Below, piece by piece: positions 54,488 to 64,000 of a DNA stretch of 64,000 nucleotides (the first letter of the stretch is position 1; every line of letters begins with the position of its first letter). Below the pieces are notes generated by a model. That model searched no databases. It saw nothing but the letters and a program-made list of their open reading frames with translations, and was not told the DNA's origin. The translations under genes and the position numbers were made by a program. The stretch comes from Halalkalibacter oceani (GTDB taxonomy: Bacteria > Bacillota > Bacilli > Bacillales > Bacillaceae_D). The stretch spans positions 1-64,000 of the forward strand of contig NZ_JAMBOS010000010.1 of assembly GCF_023715705.1 (NCBI RefSeq). Direction: 5' to 3'.

Positions 54488-55030
54488 TTATTTACTTCCC
54501 TCAAACTCAGGATCAGCAAAAGGATGAGCAACCCAGCCTTCCGGATCAATGAACAAGCGGACGGCAACAACCTGGCGCTCTTCCGAGAGGGTGAAGAAAT
54601 GCGGGATGTTAACCGGAACGGAAATGACGTCTCCTGGTGTAAGGTTGACATCGAAATAGCCGGTTTCTGCCCCTTTAATGACAAAAGTCCCTGATCCGGC
54701 TGTAATCGCGCGTACCTCATCCTCGGTATGAGTGTGAACCTGCTCGAACTTTTTCAACAGCTTGTCGAGGTCGGGCGTGTCATTATTTAAGGAGATCACA
54801 TCCCATTTCTGATAGCCGCGGCGCCCGGCAAGTGAACGAATGTCTTCATCAAACGTCGCCAGCACTTCCTCCTTATCGCCATCTGTCAGATGACAAACCC
54901 CTTGCAAACGATCAGGCAACTTGCTCGTATCCCAATGCTCATAAAGAACGTCCTGACTTGCTAAAAAGCTGCCCACCTCTTCTTCTCCACGAATGACTTC
55001 TCCTGTGTTACGAATTTGAATTTCTGCCAT
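54488..55030 (-). CDS. mtnD: Acireductone dioxygenase MtnD
   Basis: A 180-aa cupin. Metal ligands in VHTHTEDEVRAI (His, His, Glu) and the later His in NIPHFFTL. With iron it makes 2-keto-4-methylthiobutyrate and formate; with nickel it gives methylthiopropionate, CO and formate. Ribosome binding site AAGGAGG. Last gene of the mtnWXBD operon, ending methylthioribose salvage. Confidence 0.97.
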   Translation of the reverse strand: MAEIQIRNTGEVIRGEEEVGSFLASQDVLYEHWDTSKLPDRLQGVCHLTDGDKEEVLATFDEDIRSLAGRRGYQKWDVISLNNDTPDLDKLLKKFEQVHTHTEDEVRAITAGSGTFVIKGAETGYFDVNLTPGDVISVPVNIPHFFTLSEERQVVAVRLFIDPEGWVAHPFADPEFEGSK

Positions 55031-55053
55031 TTGATTTTCCTCCTTCAGGATGG

Positions 55054-55671
55054 TTATTTTCTTAAAGCCAGCATCTTAAGATGATAGCTGAATAAAAACT
55101 CAAAAGCTTCCAAATGTTTTTTCGCTTCAAAGCCATTCCGGCCCCAGGCGGTGATACCGTGGTTGCGAATGAGCACTCCGTAGACGCCAGAAACGATTCG
55201 TTCGGCGACCGCGTCTCCCAAGCGGGGAAGATCGGCGTAATTTTCAACGATCGGCACGGTGATCTCGCCATCCTCGTCCCAAATGTTAAACGCTTTGATC
55301 AACTCCTGGCGACGGAAGGTAATTTCCCCTTGTTCACCGTACAGCTCTGAAATGACATTATTATCAATCGTATGAACATGAAGCGAGCAGCCAGCGTCGG
55401 TCTTTTCATAAATTCGTTGATGGAGCACCGTTTCCGCTGATGGCTTGAGCTGAGTTTCTTCAAGCGGTTGACCATTGCCGCCGACTAATAAAAAATCCTC
55501 GGTTGTCCGTTTTCGTTTGTCTTTGCCACTTGCGGTGACAAGGAAAGAGAGCGGCGAGTCGCTGACCTTGATCGATAAATTTCCGCTTGTGCCCGGGAAC
55601 CAGTCGCGGGCGGCGAGTTCATCTTTAATGTCAGCGAGCTCGTTCCATTTTTCCTGTACTGCTTCATTCAT
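55054..55671 (-). CDS. mtnB: Methylthioribulose-1-phosphate dehydratase MtnB
   Basis: A 205-aa class II aldolase/adducin-fold zinc enzyme: [13 protein letters not shown], zinc His pair in [10 protein letters not shown] and later His in [11 protein letters not shown]. It removes water from 5-methylthioribulose-1-P. Its start overlaps the end of mtnX by 8 nt, so the two are translationally coupled. Confidence 0.97.
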   Translation of the reverse strand: MNEAVQEKWNELADIKDELAARDWFPGTSGNLSIKVSDSPLSFLVTASGKDKRKRTTEDFLLVGGNGQPLEETQLKPSAETVLHQRIYEKTDAGCSLHVHTIDNNVISELYGEQGEITFRRQELIKAFNIWDEDGEITVPIVENYADLPRLGDAVAERIVSGVYGVLIRNHGITAWGRNGFEAKKHLEAFEFLFSYHLKMLALRK

Positions 55672-56350
55672 TTACGCTCACTCCTTTTTTCACTTTCAGT
55701 CCGGCTATCACTTCATGGAAGGACGAGAAAGCCGTATGGCGGAGGCCGAGCTCCTGACATTTTTCAAGCAGAAAGTCATCACAGGCGAACACTTCATCGG
55801 CGAGCTTGGCTGCCTGCAGATCGGTAATCGAATCTCCGATGACAATTCTGTAATAATCGTTGGCTGAATACTGCCGCAAAATCGATGGCTTGCAGCAGCC
55901 GCAATCATTTGTGCATTCACCGTCGCAGGCGTGAGGCCAGAGAATCTGGATCGTCGCGCCGCTGAAGTCGCTGCCGTTGCAATAAAGGCTGTCTGTCAGC
56001 TTGTAGGGAGCGAGCATTGGTTCGACGAAAAAGTCAATCCCGCCGCTGACAACCTTAAAGTCGAAGCCGTACTCCTTCGTAAAGTCCAGCAGCTCCTGAA
56101 AGCCCGCGCGAATTGTCGCCTGCCGCTGAACAAAGGCAATGATCTCCGCTTTTCGTTCCACCGGAATGAGAGAAAACAGCGCGCCGACCCCTTCGCGAAT
56201 TGAAATCCGCTGGGCGAGTATATCATCCTTAATCTGCTCCCAGCCGGGCGGGGCAAATTCCTTCATGATTGCGATAATATTGTCCTTAGTGGTAATCGTG
56301 CCGTCAAAATCGCAAAAAATGATCGGCTTTCGTCCATCAATTGTACTCAT
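55664..56350 (-). CDS. mtnX: HK-MTPenyl-1-P phosphatase MtnX
   Basis: A 228-aa HAD phosphatase: motif [10 protein letters not shown], motif III Lys in the VVSGG region, and [14 protein letters not shown]. It removes phosphate from 2-hydroxy-3-keto-5-methylthiopentenyl-1-P. ATG 56350 overlaps the mtnW TGA (ATGA); a GTG at 56365 would lie further inside mtnW. The CNDCGCC-like Cys cluster ([13 protein letters not shown]) is typical for the family. Confidence 0.97.
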   Translation of the reverse strand: MSTIDGRKPIIFCDFDGTITTKDNIIAIMKEFAPPGWEQIKDDILAQRISIREGVGALFSLIPVERKAEIIAFVQRQATIRAGFQELLDFTKEYGFDFKVVSGGIDFFVEPMLAPYKLTDSLYCNGSDFSGATIQILWPHACDGECTNDCGCCKPSILRQYSANDYYRIVIGDSITDLQAAKLADEVFACDDFLLEKCQELGLRHTAFSSFHEVIAGLKVKKGVSVNE

Positions 56351-57579
56351 GATCCCTGCCCCCACAGCTCAAGCGCGGTGCGCAGTTCCGCCTGCTGCCC
56401 GGCGGCCTCGTCGAGAGTACGTCCGGCAAGCACAGCATCGATCGCCGCTCTAAAGGCACGGGCCCCGGCATCGGCGCCGGCCGGATGACCGTGAATGCCG
56501 CCGCCGGCGTTAATGACTGCGTCATGGCCAAAGTCATTGATTAAAAGCGGTGTCAGTCCCGGATGAATCCCGGCCGATGGAACCGGAAAGGCCGGCTTGA
56601 GCTGGCTTTGAGCGGTCAATGCTGTTGCAATGTCCTGCGTTTCCTGCTTTTCCAAAGCGACGCTGCCATATGGAGAAGGGAAGAGGACAAGGTCGGCTCC
56701 GGCAAGGCGCAGCAGCTTTCCAAGCAGCACTTTGTTGGAGAAGCCATAATAAGGTGAGCCGGTCATCGCACCGGAAACAGCCGGGTGGGCCATTAACGGC
56801 ACGGAAATATCCGGATCCTCGGCGAGGCTTTGCAGCACATCAAGGCCGTAGGCAAACACATTAAACAATAACGCGCTTGCGCCGAGCTCGACCGCCCGCT
56901 TCGCCTTTTCCTTTAAGTCGAACGTGCGTCCAGTCAAGTTTACAGCGTACAGCGTTCTTTTTCCGGTTTCTTCATAGGCCTCAGCCAGCGTCTGGACGCC
57001 GGTCGTAATCCGCTGTTCAAAAGGTGTCAGTTCATTGTCAAAGAGAATCTCATCATCCTTGACCAGGTCAACACCGCCTATTGCCTGATGCTTAAGCTGG
57101 TGCTGAAATTCAGCAAGGTCCTTGCCGATCATCCCTTTAAAAATACTCATTAACAATGGACGGTCAAACACGTCGAGCCGTTCGCGGACGCCGCTGATGC
57201 CGAATTGCGGACCAGGGAATCGGGCTTCAAGCTGAGGTGCCAGTTCAATGTCGACCAGCTTAATTTCTCCATCAAGGGACAGCTTGCCAAAAATCGTCGT
57301 CAAGATTGCTGCCAGATCCGGACTGAAGTTGGCGGCAGGGTAGGCGACTTTGATCAAGCCGACCGTGCGTTTGTCAGAAAAATATCGATTGTCGTCCGCC
57401 GTTGGTGCAAGCTCTTCGATAGATACGACTTCCCCTTTATGTTTTTCAAGCTGCTTTTTTTCAAGGGCGGGCAGGTTTGTCCAGGAGCCGATCGTCAAGC
57501 CAAGCGCGATGCCCTGCGCTTTTTTATGAAGATCGCCTTTTTGATCAAACACCCGGTAGGTTGCGGTAATATGACTCAT
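56347..57579 (-). CDS. mtnW: RuBisCO-like DK-MTP-1-P enolase MtnW
   Basis: A 410-aa RuBisCO-like protein that enolises 2,3-diketo-5-methylthiopentyl-1-P. The carbamylated-Lys region reads [15 protein letters not shown], and the C-terminal barrel has HPAVSGAM and GIHPGLTP. It does not fix CO2. First gene of the operon, 11 bases after AAAGGAGG, directly downstream of a SAM-I riboswitch. Confidence 0.98.
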   Translation of the reverse strand: MSHITATYRVFDQKGDLHKKAQGIALGLTIGSWTNLPALEKKQLEKHKGEVVSIEELAPTADDNRYFSDKRTVGLIKVAYPAANFSPDLAAILTTIFGKLSLDGEIKLVDIELAPQLEARFPGPQFGISGVRERLDVFDRPLLMSIFKGMIGKDLAEFQHQLKHQAIGGVDLVKDDEILFDNELTPFEQRITTGVQTLAEAYEETGKRTLYAVNLTGRTFDLKEKAKRAVELGASALLFNVFAYGLDVLQSLAEDPDISVPLMAHPAVSGAMTGSPYYGFSNKVLLGKLLRLAGADLVLFPSPYGSVALEKQETQDIATALTAQSQLKPAFPVPSAGIHPGLTPLLINDFGHDAVINAGGGIHGHPAGADAGARAFRAAIDAVLAGRTLDEAAGQQAELRTALELWGQGS

Positions 57580-57629
57580 CGTAGCGGAGTCCTCCTTTCA
57601 TGATCAGCATAAAAAAATCCTCGTTCTTT

Positions 57630-57781
57630 GAAAAAGAAGAGGACTCATTCTATGATTCTATGTCCTCTTATCTGTCAGCTTTTACGCTTGAGAGAATTAG
57701 CACCTTGAATCAGCCGCTGGCTGAAACAGGTTGCCGGGCTTCATCGGGCTCGTCCCTCCACCTGCTCTTAATAAGAGTATT
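57630..57781 (-). promoter_or_regulatory. SAM-I (S-box) riboswitch of mtnWXBD
   Basis: Read on the minus strand from 57781: CTCTTATTAAGAGCAGGTGG, AGGGACGAGCCCGATGAAGC, CCGGCAACC, AAGGTGCTAATTCTC and closing GACAGATAAGAG, the full S-box core. A terminator follows: GAGGACATAG... pairs with ...GAGTCCTC and runs into TTCTTTTTC (57667 down to 57630). SAM binding ends transcription. Confidence 0.97.
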
Positions 57782-57817
57782 CGTATTGGTATTCCTATTT
57801 AGAAAACGATGTAATGA

Positions 57818-57846
57818 ATTATGCCAGAGGAAGAGTCGTCTGTCAA
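57818..57846 (-). promoter_or_regulatory. Promoter of the mtnWXBD operon
   Basis: On the minus strand TTGACA (57846-57841), 17-bp spacer, CATAAT (57823-57818), just before the S-box. Confidence 0.85.
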
Positions 57847-57871
57847 TTATGAATTATTTTTGCAGAAACTA

Positions 57872-57901
57872 TTGACAAAACGAATGTCTGACTCGTATGA
57901 T
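57872..57901 (+). promoter_or_regulatory. Promoter of the MTR importer-mtnKA operon
   Basis: TTGACA (57872-57877), 18-bp spacer, TATGAT (57896-57901), about 45 bp before the second S-box. The two divergent -35 elements are only 25 bp apart. Confidence 0.85.
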
Positions 57902-57945
57902 TACTCTCAGAATTCAAAAAGTAAAACATAAAATTACATGATTCA

Positions 57946-58151
57946 CTCTTATCGAGAGCTGGCAGAGGGAATTGGCCCAATGAAGCCCGGCAACCGGTCT
58001 ATTCATCAAGATGATTGATGGAAGCCTAAAAGGTGTAAAGACACGGTGCTACATCCAACAGCCGTTTTGATTGTAAAACGGGCTGAAAGATAAGAGGACG
58101 GAGCCCATCCATTCCGCCTCTTTCCCGATAGTGAGTGAAAGAGGCTTTTTT
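57946..58151 (+). promoter_or_regulatory. SAM-I (S-box) riboswitch of the importer operon
   Basis: Core elements in order: CTTATCGAGAGCTGGCAGAG, GGCCCAATGAAGCCCGGCAA, AAAAGGTG...CGGTGCTACATCC, and closing AAAGATAAGAGGA. The terminator is GCCTCTTTC (58116-58124) with GAAAGAGGC (58137-58145) and TTTTTT. It controls the ABC importer and mtnKA. Confidence 0.97.
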
Positions 58152-58184
58152 ATGTTTTGCCGACAAAAAAGGGGAGAGAACCAG

Positions 58185-59303
58185 ATGAAGAAAAATAAGT
58201 GGTGGAAATCAGTAGTGGCGGCGGCGCTTGCTGTAACGCTTGCCGGCTGCGGAGCCGGAGAAGAGTCAACAGGAGAGCAGGGCGGAGGAACAGAAAGCTC
58301 AGCGATTGAAGGTGTTCCGGAACGGTTCGCCGGCGGTGAAGAAACGAAAATCAGAGTGATCCGTAAAATCGGCGGTGATGATCATACAGCGCAATATCTT
58401 GCCGGAGTTAAGGAAGAAGGAGAGTCACTAGGCTTTGATGTCGATGTATTCACAGCAAACGGGGACACGGCCCGATATCATGACGCGATCTCGCAGGCGA
58501 TTGATGCTGGAGTCGATGGGTTGATTTTATCGCATGGCGATGATGCGGCGACATACGATGCGGTCGAGCGCGCCCGTGAGGCGGGCATCGAAGTGGTGGC
58601 CTTTGATTCGATCGCTGAACTGGAAGAGATTGAGGGCGTGACACTTACTTCTCAGGATGACGAAGCGTTGGCGACGCTGGCGCTTGACCAGCTCGTTGAG
58701 GATTTCAACGGAGAAGCGAACATTATTTACCTTTGGGTTGACGGCTTCCCGCCAATGGTGCGCCGCAACAACGTCTATCAGGAAGTGCTTGCGGCAAATC
58801 CGGGGCTGAACGAGCTTGAACGGTTTGGTGTCGCTTCTGAGGATACGTCGACACAGACACAAAATGCGGTCGCGGCGATGCTGAACAAGTACCCTGAAGG
58901 TGAGATTGACGCGATTTTCGCGACATGGGACGCCTTTGCAATCGGCGCTGCACGTGCGCTGGAGGAAGCGGGTCGTGATGAAATTACAATTTACGGAATT
59001 GACGTATCAAATGCCGATCTTCAAGTGATGCAACAGGAAAACAGCACGTGGAGTTACACGGCTGCTGTCGATCCGAAGCTGATCGGAGCGATTAACCTGC
59101 GGATTTTGGCGAAGAAGCTTGCCGGAGAAGAAACACCGCCAACCTATGATTTGGAAGCCTCTTTGATTTCAAGAGAGAGTCTAGTCGGAGGGTCAGAACC
59201 TGTCAATATGGTCAACCTTGCTGATGTGATCGAAGGCTGGGGCACATCTGATGCGTTTGAAGAAGAGTGGATGACGATACTGAAAGAACATCATAACCAA
59301 TAG
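58185..59303 (+). CDS. RbsB-like binding lipoprotein, probable methylthioribose
   Basis: A 372-aa periplasmic-binding-like lipoprotein. Signal with lipobox VTLAGCGA, Glu/Gly linker, then the sugar-binding fold of the RbsB/ABC-sugar class (AISQAIDAGVDGLILSHGDD, EVVAFDS, AIFATWDAFAIGAARALEEAG). ATG 58185 follows AAAAGGGGAGAG. S-box control and the mtnK-mtnA genes downstream make methylthioribose the likely ligand; this is inferred, not visible in a binding motif. Confidence 0.9.
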   Translation: MKKNKWWKSVVAAALAVTLAGCGAGEESTGEQGGGTESSAIEGVPERFAGGEETKIRVIRKIGGDDHTAQYLAGVKEEGESLGFDVDVFTANGDTARYHDAISQAIDAGVDGLILSHGDDAATYDAVERAREAGIEVVAFDSIAELEEIEGVTLTSQDDEALATLALDQLVEDFNGEANIIYLWVDGFPPMVRRNNVYQEVLAANPGLNELERFGVASEDTSTQTQNAVAAMLNKYPEGEIDAIFATWDAFAIGAARALEEAGRDEITIYGIDVSNADLQVMQQENSTWSYTAAVDPKLIGAINLRILAKKLAGEETPPTYDLEASLISRESLVGGSEPVNMVNLADVIEGWGTSDAFEEEWMTILKEHHNQ

Positions 59304-59311
59304 GTGATGGT

Positions 59312-60808
59312 ATGAACTTGAAAATGAGCAATATTTCAATCGAGTTCCCCGGTGTGCGGGCATTGGATCACGCTTCATTCGAAATGGAGACGGGACAGGC
59401 CCACGCGCTGATCGGTGCCAATGGCGCCGGGAAATCAACGTTAATGAAAGTGCTGTCCGGCGTGTACAACCACTATAGCGGGGAGATTTACCTTGATGGG
59501 GAGCTTATTGACATTCGCTCCCCGAAGGATGCCCGGCAGCACGGCATTCAAATCGTTTACCAGGAAGTTGATACAGCGCTTGTGTCGAGCTTAACCGTCG
59601 CGGAGAACATTATGCTCAACGCTCTTGTGGCCAATAAAGAGAAGAAATTGGTCATTGACTGGAAAAGACTGCACCAGCAGGCAGCGGCGATCCTTGAGAC
59701 GCTTCAAGTCAAGCTGCCGACGCGAAAGCTGGTCAGCGAGCTTTCGCTTGCTGAAAAGCAGATGGTGCTGATCGCCCGTGCCGTGTCGACGGAGTGCAAA
59801 TTTCTCATTTTAGATGAGCCGACGGCACCGCTCAGCCTGACGGAAACGAAGCAGCTGTTTCGCGTCGTGAATGAGCTGAAACAAAAAGATGTTGGAATTA
59901 TTTTCATTTCTCATCGTCTGCCGGAGCTGTTTGAGATTTGCGAGGAAATCACGGTGATGAGAAACGGCTGCTACATTTCCCGCGAGCGCACTAGTGACAC
60001 GAGCGCGACCACGGTGATTGAGCATATGCTTGGCAAGTCGCTTGAGGCCCAGTTTCCGGAGCGCCGGCAATCGGCGGGGGAAGTCGTGCTTGAAGCTGCC
60101 CATATTTCCGACGGCGATAAGGTAGATGATGTCAGTCTGACAGTCAGAGCCGGGGAAATTATCGGCGTAGCGGGCCTTGTCGGCGCGGGGAAAACCGAGC
60201 TGTGCAAGCTACTTTTTGGAGCAGAAAAGCTGAAGGCCGGCACGATTTCGCTTAGAGGGAAGAACGTCACAATCGGAAGTCCGACCGAGGCGGTACGCCA
60301 GCGGATCGCGCTTGTGCCGGAGGAGCGCCGTAAGGAAGGGGTGCTCGTCGAAGAGTCGGTCGTTACGAACCTGACCGCATCAAGCCTTGGAAACTTTCTC
60401 AAGCGATTCAGTTTCGTTGATGTCAAGAAGGAACGAAGGAAGGCTGAGGAAATCATAGAAGCACTTGCGATCAAAACGCCCGGGACGGCGGCAACCGTCA
60501 AGCATCTGTCAGGCGGGAACCAGCAAAAAGTGGCGATCGGTAAATGGCTGATCGCCGACAGCGATCTGTATATTTTTGATGAGCCGACGAAAGGTGTTGA
60601 TGTCGGCGCGAAAAAGGATATTTTTGAATTGATCGCCGGTCTTGCCGAACGCGGGAAAGCGGTTATTTACGCATCATGCGAGCTCTCGGAAGTACTCGGG
60701 ATTACCGACCGGGTGTATGTGCTGTACGATGGACGAATGACAAAGGAACTCGTCACATCCACTACGAACGAAGAGGAATTGTTATACCTCTCAACTGGAG
60801 GAAAGTAA
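59312..60808 (+). CDS. RbsA-like duplicated sugar ABC ATPase
   Basis: A 498-aa protein with two ABC domains. First: Walker A GANGAGKST, signature LSLAEKQM (degenerate), Walker B FLILDEPTA. Second: degenerate P-loop GLVGAGKTEL, signature LSGGNQQKVAI, Walker B YIFDEPTKGVD. Such asymmetry is normal for RbsA/MglA. It energises the importer with the permease whose gene begins 1 bp after the stop. Confidence 0.96.
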   Translation: MNLKMSNISIEFPGVRALDHASFEMETGQAHALIGANGAGKSTLMKVLSGVYNHYSGEIYLDGELIDIRSPKDARQHGIQIVYQEVDTALVSSLTVAENIMLNALVANKEKKLVIDWKRLHQQAAAILETLQVKLPTRKLVSELSLAEKQMVLIARAVSTECKFLILDEPTAPLSLTETKQLFRVVNELKQKDVGIIFISHRLPELFEICEEITVMRNGCYISRERTSDTSATTVIEHMLGKSLEAQFPERRQSAGEVVLEAAHISDGDKVDDVSLTVRAGEIIGVAGLVGAGKTELCKLLFGAEKLKAGTISLRGKNVTIGSPTEAVRQRIALVPEERRKEGVLVEESVVTNLTASSLGNFLKRFSFVDVKKERRKAEEIIEALAIKTPGTAATVKHLSGGNQQKVAIGKWLIADSDLYIFDEPTKGVDVGAKKDIFELIAGLAERGKAVIYASCELSEVLGITDRVYVLYDGRMTKELVTSTTNEEELLYLSTGGK

Positions 60809-60809
60809 T

Positions 60810-61805
60810 ATGGCGGAACAAAAAAGGGGCGACCATAAAGCGTCCTTTGACTTGTTTAATTTTTTATATAAATACGGGACGATGATTTTGATAGTCGTGC
60901 TGATTATTGTCTTTGCCAGCGTGAACCCGTCCTTTATTAAAGCGGATAATATCATTACGATTTTGCGCTCGATCTCGATCGTGACGATTATCGCGATCGG
61001 CATCACGATTTCCCTGGCGGTCGACGGCTTTGATTTGTCAGTCGGTTCAGTTGCCTCGCTCGCCAGTGCTGTCGTGATTTCGATGTTTGTCTGGTATTCC
61101 CAGCCGACAGCGGTGGCGATCGTGACGGCGATTGCCGTTGCCTTGCTTGTCGGCGCCTTTAACGCTTTTATGATCGTCAAAGTCCGGATACCGGATTTAC
61201 TGTTGACGTTGGCGACGATGTTTATTATTCAGGGTGTGGCCCTGACTTACACAAAAGGGGCGACCGTCTCTGAAAATATGATTATGCCGGATGGCAGCTA
61301 TGCGGAGGGAACGATCAGCAGCGGCTTCGCCAAGCTCGGCCAGGTGCCCTATATTATTATCATCATGCTTGTCGTTGTTTTCATTGTTCATATATTTCTT
61401 ACACATACCAAGCATGGCCGTTATATGTATGTCATCGGTGGAAACGAGGAAGCGGCAAGGCTCTCCGGTATTCCCGTCAACAAATACAAGGTGGTTGCCT
61501 ACCTGCTTTCGGCTTTATTCGCCTCATTGGGAGGGATCGTCCTTGCCTCGCGGGTGATGACAGCGGAAATTAATGCCGGCGGCCCTTATTTAATGGATGC
61601 GGTCGCCGCGGCCTTTATCGGCTTTGCCGTCCTCGGAGCTGGAAAGCCGAATGCGCTCGGTACGTTTGTCGGGGCGGTTTTAATCGGAATATTGGCCAAT
61701 GGTCTTGTGATGATGAGTGTACCTTATTACGCGATGGATATTGTAAAAGGAACGGTGCTCGCTTTGGCACTGGCCCTGACATATTATAAAACGAGACAGA
61801 AGTAA
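60810..61805 (+). CDS. RbsC-like ABC permease, probable methylthioribose
   Basis: A 331-aa permease with about eight to ten helices of the BPD_transp_2 family; typical DGFDLSVGSVASLASA, KVRIPDLLLTLATMF and EAARLSGIPVNKYK segments are present. It is the sole permease, so it probably forms a homodimer. S-box operon member between the ATPase and mtnK. Confidence 0.95.
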   Translation: MAEQKRGDHKASFDLFNFLYKYGTMILIVVLIIVFASVNPSFIKADNIITILRSISIVTIIAIGITISLAVDGFDLSVGSVASLASAVVISMFVWYSQPTAVAIVTAIAVALLVGAFNAFMIVKVRIPDLLLTLATMFIIQGVALTYTKGATVSENMIMPDGSYAEGTISSGFAKLGQVPYIIIIMLVVVFIVHIFLTHTKHGRYMYVIGGNEEAARLSGIPVNKYKVVAYLLSALFASLGGIVLASRVMTAEINAGGPYLMDAVAAAFIGFAVLGAGKPNALGTFVGAVLIGILANGLVMMSVPYYAMDIVKGTVLALALALTYYKTRQK

Positions 61806-61830
61806 ACCGATGAACGGGGAGGGGAAGATG

Positions 61831-63042
61831 ATGACGACATTTACAGAGAAGTATTTTACGATGACGGAAGCCGAAGCGGTCGACTATGCGAAGACAAGAC
61901 TGTCGATTTTTCCGGCGGACGCTGAATTGACATGTGAGGAAATTGGCGATGGAAACTTGAACTATGTGTTTCGGATTCGCGATCAGAAAGGCGGCCAATC
62001 GATTATTATTAAGCAGGCCGGACCGGTGGCGCGCATTTCGGATGAGTTCAAAGTCTCTCCGGATCGCAACCGGATTGAAAGTGATATTTTACGGCTGCAA
62101 GGGAAGCTGGCAGAAGGCTTCGTGCCAAAAGTATATCATTATGATCCGATCATGAACTGCTGTGTGATGGAGGATCTGTCTGACTATGAAATTTTAAGAA
62201 CAGCATTCTTAAAAAAGAGAACCTTTCCGAAATTCGCTGATCATATTTCCACGTTTTTAGTCAATACTCTCCTGGCGACATCGGATCTTGTGCTCAATCA
62301 TAAAGAGAAAAAGGAACTTGTTAAATCGTTTATTAATCCTGAGCTGTGTGAAATCACAGAGGACCTTGTTTATACGGAGCCTTTCTACCCATGCCCGCGC
62401 AATGAAGTGTTTGACGGCACACGGGCATTTGTCGAAGAGGAAATTTGGAATGACAAGGCGCTGGCGCTGGAAACGGCGAAGCTTAAGTTCGACTTTATGA
62501 CAAATGCCCAGTCGCTTTTACATGGTGATCTGCATACCGGCTCAATCTTCGTCACAGAAACGGAAACGAAGGTGATTGATCCGGAATTCGCCTTTTATGG
62601 CCCGGCCGGATATGATATCGGCAATGTGATCGCCAATTTGCTGTTTGCCTATGTCAATGGCCATCATACGCTGATAGATAAAGCGGAGCGTGAGCAGTTT
62701 TGCGCTTATATTCTCGAGACGATTGAGCAGACGATAGACTTGTTTAAAGAAAAATTTATCGTCGCCTATAAGCGCGAAGTAACAGAACAGGTCGCGTCCT
62801 ACGAAGGGTTTCTTGACTACTATCTTCAAAGAATTATCGAGGACACGGCGGCGGTCTGCGGACTTGAGCTTTGCCGGCGCGTTATCGGACTGGCTAAAGT
62901 CAAGGATTTAACGGAAATCAAAGACCGGGAGAGCCGGGCGGAAGCAGAAATCTTCTGTTTAAAAGTTGGAAAGACGCTGATTCTCAACCGGCAACAGTAC
63001 GGCAACGGCCAGGATTTCATCAAAACGATTCTTGAGAGCTGA
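61831..63042 (+). CDS. mtnK: 5-methylthioribose kinase MtnK
   Basis: A 403-aa APH-fold kinase that makes 5-methylthioribose-1-phosphate. Motifs: [10 protein letters not shown] (Gly-rich loop), [13 protein letters not shown] (catalytic Asp) and [18 protein letters not shown] (metal site), all diagnostic. ATG 61831 is six bases after GGGGAGGGG; three upstream in-frame Met codons are less well placed. mtnA starts 17 bp after the stop. Confidence 0.97.
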   Translation: MTTFTEKYFTMTEAEAVDYAKTRLSIFPADAELTCEEIGDGNLNYVFRIRDQKGGQSIIIKQAGPVARISDEFKVSPDRNRIESDILRLQGKLAEGFVPKVYHYDPIMNCCVMEDLSDYEILRTAFLKKRTFPKFADHISTFLVNTLLATSDLVLNHKEKKELVKSFINPELCEITEDLVYTEPFYPCPRNEVFDGTRAFVEEEIWNDKALALETAKLKFDFMTNAQSLLHGDLHTGSIFVTETETKVIDPEFAFYGPAGYDIGNVIANLLFAYVNGHHTLIDKAEREQFCAYILETIEQTIDLFKEKFIVAYKREVTEQVASYEGFLDYYLQRIIEDTAAVCGLELCRRVIGLAKVKDLTEIKDRESRAEAEIFCLKVGKTLILNRQQYGNGQDFIKTILES

Positions 63043-63059
63043 AGAAAAGAGGGAAGGAC

Positions 63060-64000
63060 ATGGAGAACATTATCGATATTGTCCAATCCGTCATCTTAAA
63101 TGAGACGGGGGAGGCTGTCGTCATTTTAGATCAGACACTGCTGCCGGCACAGAAGGTCTATCAAACATTGAAAACGCCTGAGGATGTGTGGGAGGCTATC
63201 TACCATTTGAAGGTGAGAGGAGCGCCGGCTATCGGAATTGCGGCGGCGTACGGTGCTTATTTAGGTGCTAAGCAAAGTGGCGCGTCGACATCCGATGAGC
63301 TTTTTGCCGCTTTTGGTAGAGTAAAGGATTACCTCGGCTCCTCACGTCCGACGGCGGTTAATTTGTTTTGGGCGCTTGAACGGCTTGAGAAGCGGCTGGT
63401 GACCGAGATGAAAGCAACAGCGGACGTCGGGCAGCTTGTCGCCGCGCTGAAAGAAGAGGCGGAAACGATTCGCCTGGAAGATGAGCAGGTCTGTGAGGCG
63501 ATTGGGACATATGCTTTATCGTTGCTGAAGCCGGGAGACGGCATTTTGACGCATTGTAACGCCGGCACGATTGCGACGGCGAAATACGGAACGGCGCTTG
63601 CGCCAATTTATTTGGGACAACAGCAGGGGTATCAATTTAAGGTGTACGCCGATGAAACGCGGCCCTTGCTTCAAGGAGCGCGCCTGACGGCCTGGGAACT
63701 GTCAGAAGCCGGGATTGATGTCACCTTAATCTGTGACAATATGGCGTCAATTGTGATGAGTGAAGGCAAGGTTCAGGCGGTGCTAGTCGGTTGTGACCGT
63801 GTTGCGGCTAACGGCGATACGGCTAACAAAATCGGAACCTCGGGTGTGGCGATTCTCGCCCGGCATTACGGCATTCCTTTTTATGTTTGTGCGCCGACTT
63901 CAACGATTGATCTCTCGTGCCAAACAGGAAAGGACATAGTCATTGAAGAACGTGATGCAGCGGAGATTACGACAAAGTGGTACGAAGAGCCGATGGCGCC
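63060..64000 (+). CDS. mtnA: Methylthioribose-1-phosphate isomerase MtnA (partial)
   Basis: The gene runs off the right edge; 313 codons are present. It begins [20 protein letters not shown]. Isomerase motifs: [14 protein letters not shown], catalytic Cys in [14 protein letters not shown]-binding [19 protein letters not shown] and catalytic Asp in [18 protein letters not shown]. It turns MTR-1-P into methylthioribulose-1-P for MtnB. Ribosome binding site AGAGGGAAGG. About 35 residues should lie beyond the window. Confidence 0.97.
   Translation, partial: MENIIDIVQSVILNETGEAVVILDQTLLPAQKVYQTLKTPEDVWEAIYHLKVRGAPAIGIAAAYGAYLGAKQSGASTSDELFAAFGRVKDYLGSSRPTAVNLFWALERLEKRLVTEMKATADVGQLVAALKEEAETIRLEDEQVCEAIGTYALSLLKPGDGILTHCNAGTIATAKYGTALAPIYLGQQQGYQFKVYADETRPLLQGARLTAWELSEAGIDVTLICDNMASIVMSEGKVQAVLVGCDRVAANGDTANKIGTSGVAILARHYGIPFYVCAPTSTIDLSCQTGKDIVIEERDAAEITTKWYEEPMA

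Noticed and set aside
54418-54720. 100-codon minus-strand frame overlapping mtnD
   Set aside because: It lies in another frame of mtnD and crosses the operon terminator.

Overview
The window (about 64 kb, moderate G+C) is chromosomal DNA from an endospore-forming member of the Bacillaceae. The evidence is the run of Bacillus housekeeping and sporulation genes: mutS-mutL-miaA-hfq, spoVK-hflX-ynbB-glnR-glnA, lexA-yneA-yneB-ynzC-tkt-sirA-yneF, ccdC-yneK, a gerA-type germination operon and S-box (SAM-I) riboswitches. Gene order resembles the alkaliphilic Alkalihalobacillus/Shouchella group; this placement is inferred from synteny only. No rRNA, tRNA, CRISPR, prophage or intact insertion sequence was seen.

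Layout. 1-7000: mismatch repair and RNA modification (mutS, mutL, an RsmJ-like methyltransferase, miaA, hfq). 7000-15200: a degenerate tyrosine recombinase on the minus strand, then spoVK, a CgeB-like glycosyltransferase, hflX, a PLP lyase and the GlnR-autoregulated glnR-glnA pair. 15200-18400: an accessory patch with a decayed gerA-like gene, an orphan TctC-type binding lipoprotein, small unknown proteins and a CBO0543-like membrane protein. 18400-23700: the SOS divergon lexA/yneA-yneB, ynzC, transketolase, the Spo0A-linked replication inhibitor sirA, and yneF. 23900-34200: a gerB-A-C germinant receptor operon, mnmH (with an altered P-loop), ccdC, yneK, alanine dehydrogenase and a KinB-like histidine kinase. 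34200-38400: a Fur-boxed siderophore ABC transporter. 38400-42500: fabH-fabF, a membrane protein derived from a GT51 transglycosylase, and a MOSC protein. 42600-46800: a 2-hydroxyacid dehydrogenase followed by a GntR regulator, an APH-fold kinase and a divergent enolase paralogue. 46900-54400: TraB-like, VCBS-like, cupredoxin, YebC2/YeeI-like, UbiB-like and EamA genes. 54400-64000: methionine salvage, with mtnWXBD on the minus strand and an RbsBAC-like ABC importer plus mtnK-mtnA on the plus strand, each side behind its own SAM-I riboswitch.

How the genes work together. The last 10 kb forms one physiological unit. The importer probably brings in methylthioribose, MtnK phosphorylates it, MtnA isomerises it, and MtnB, MtnW, MtnX and MtnD convert it to ketomethylthiobutyrate; both arms are switched off when SAM is abundant. 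The most novel-looking module is GntR-kinase-enolase paralogue (43.7-46.8 kb). It has a clear promoter and a candidate operator, and its enolase carries substitutions at substrate-site positions, which suggests an uncharacterised phosphorylated-acid pathway. A 2-hydroxyacid dehydrogenase lies just upstream and may feed it.
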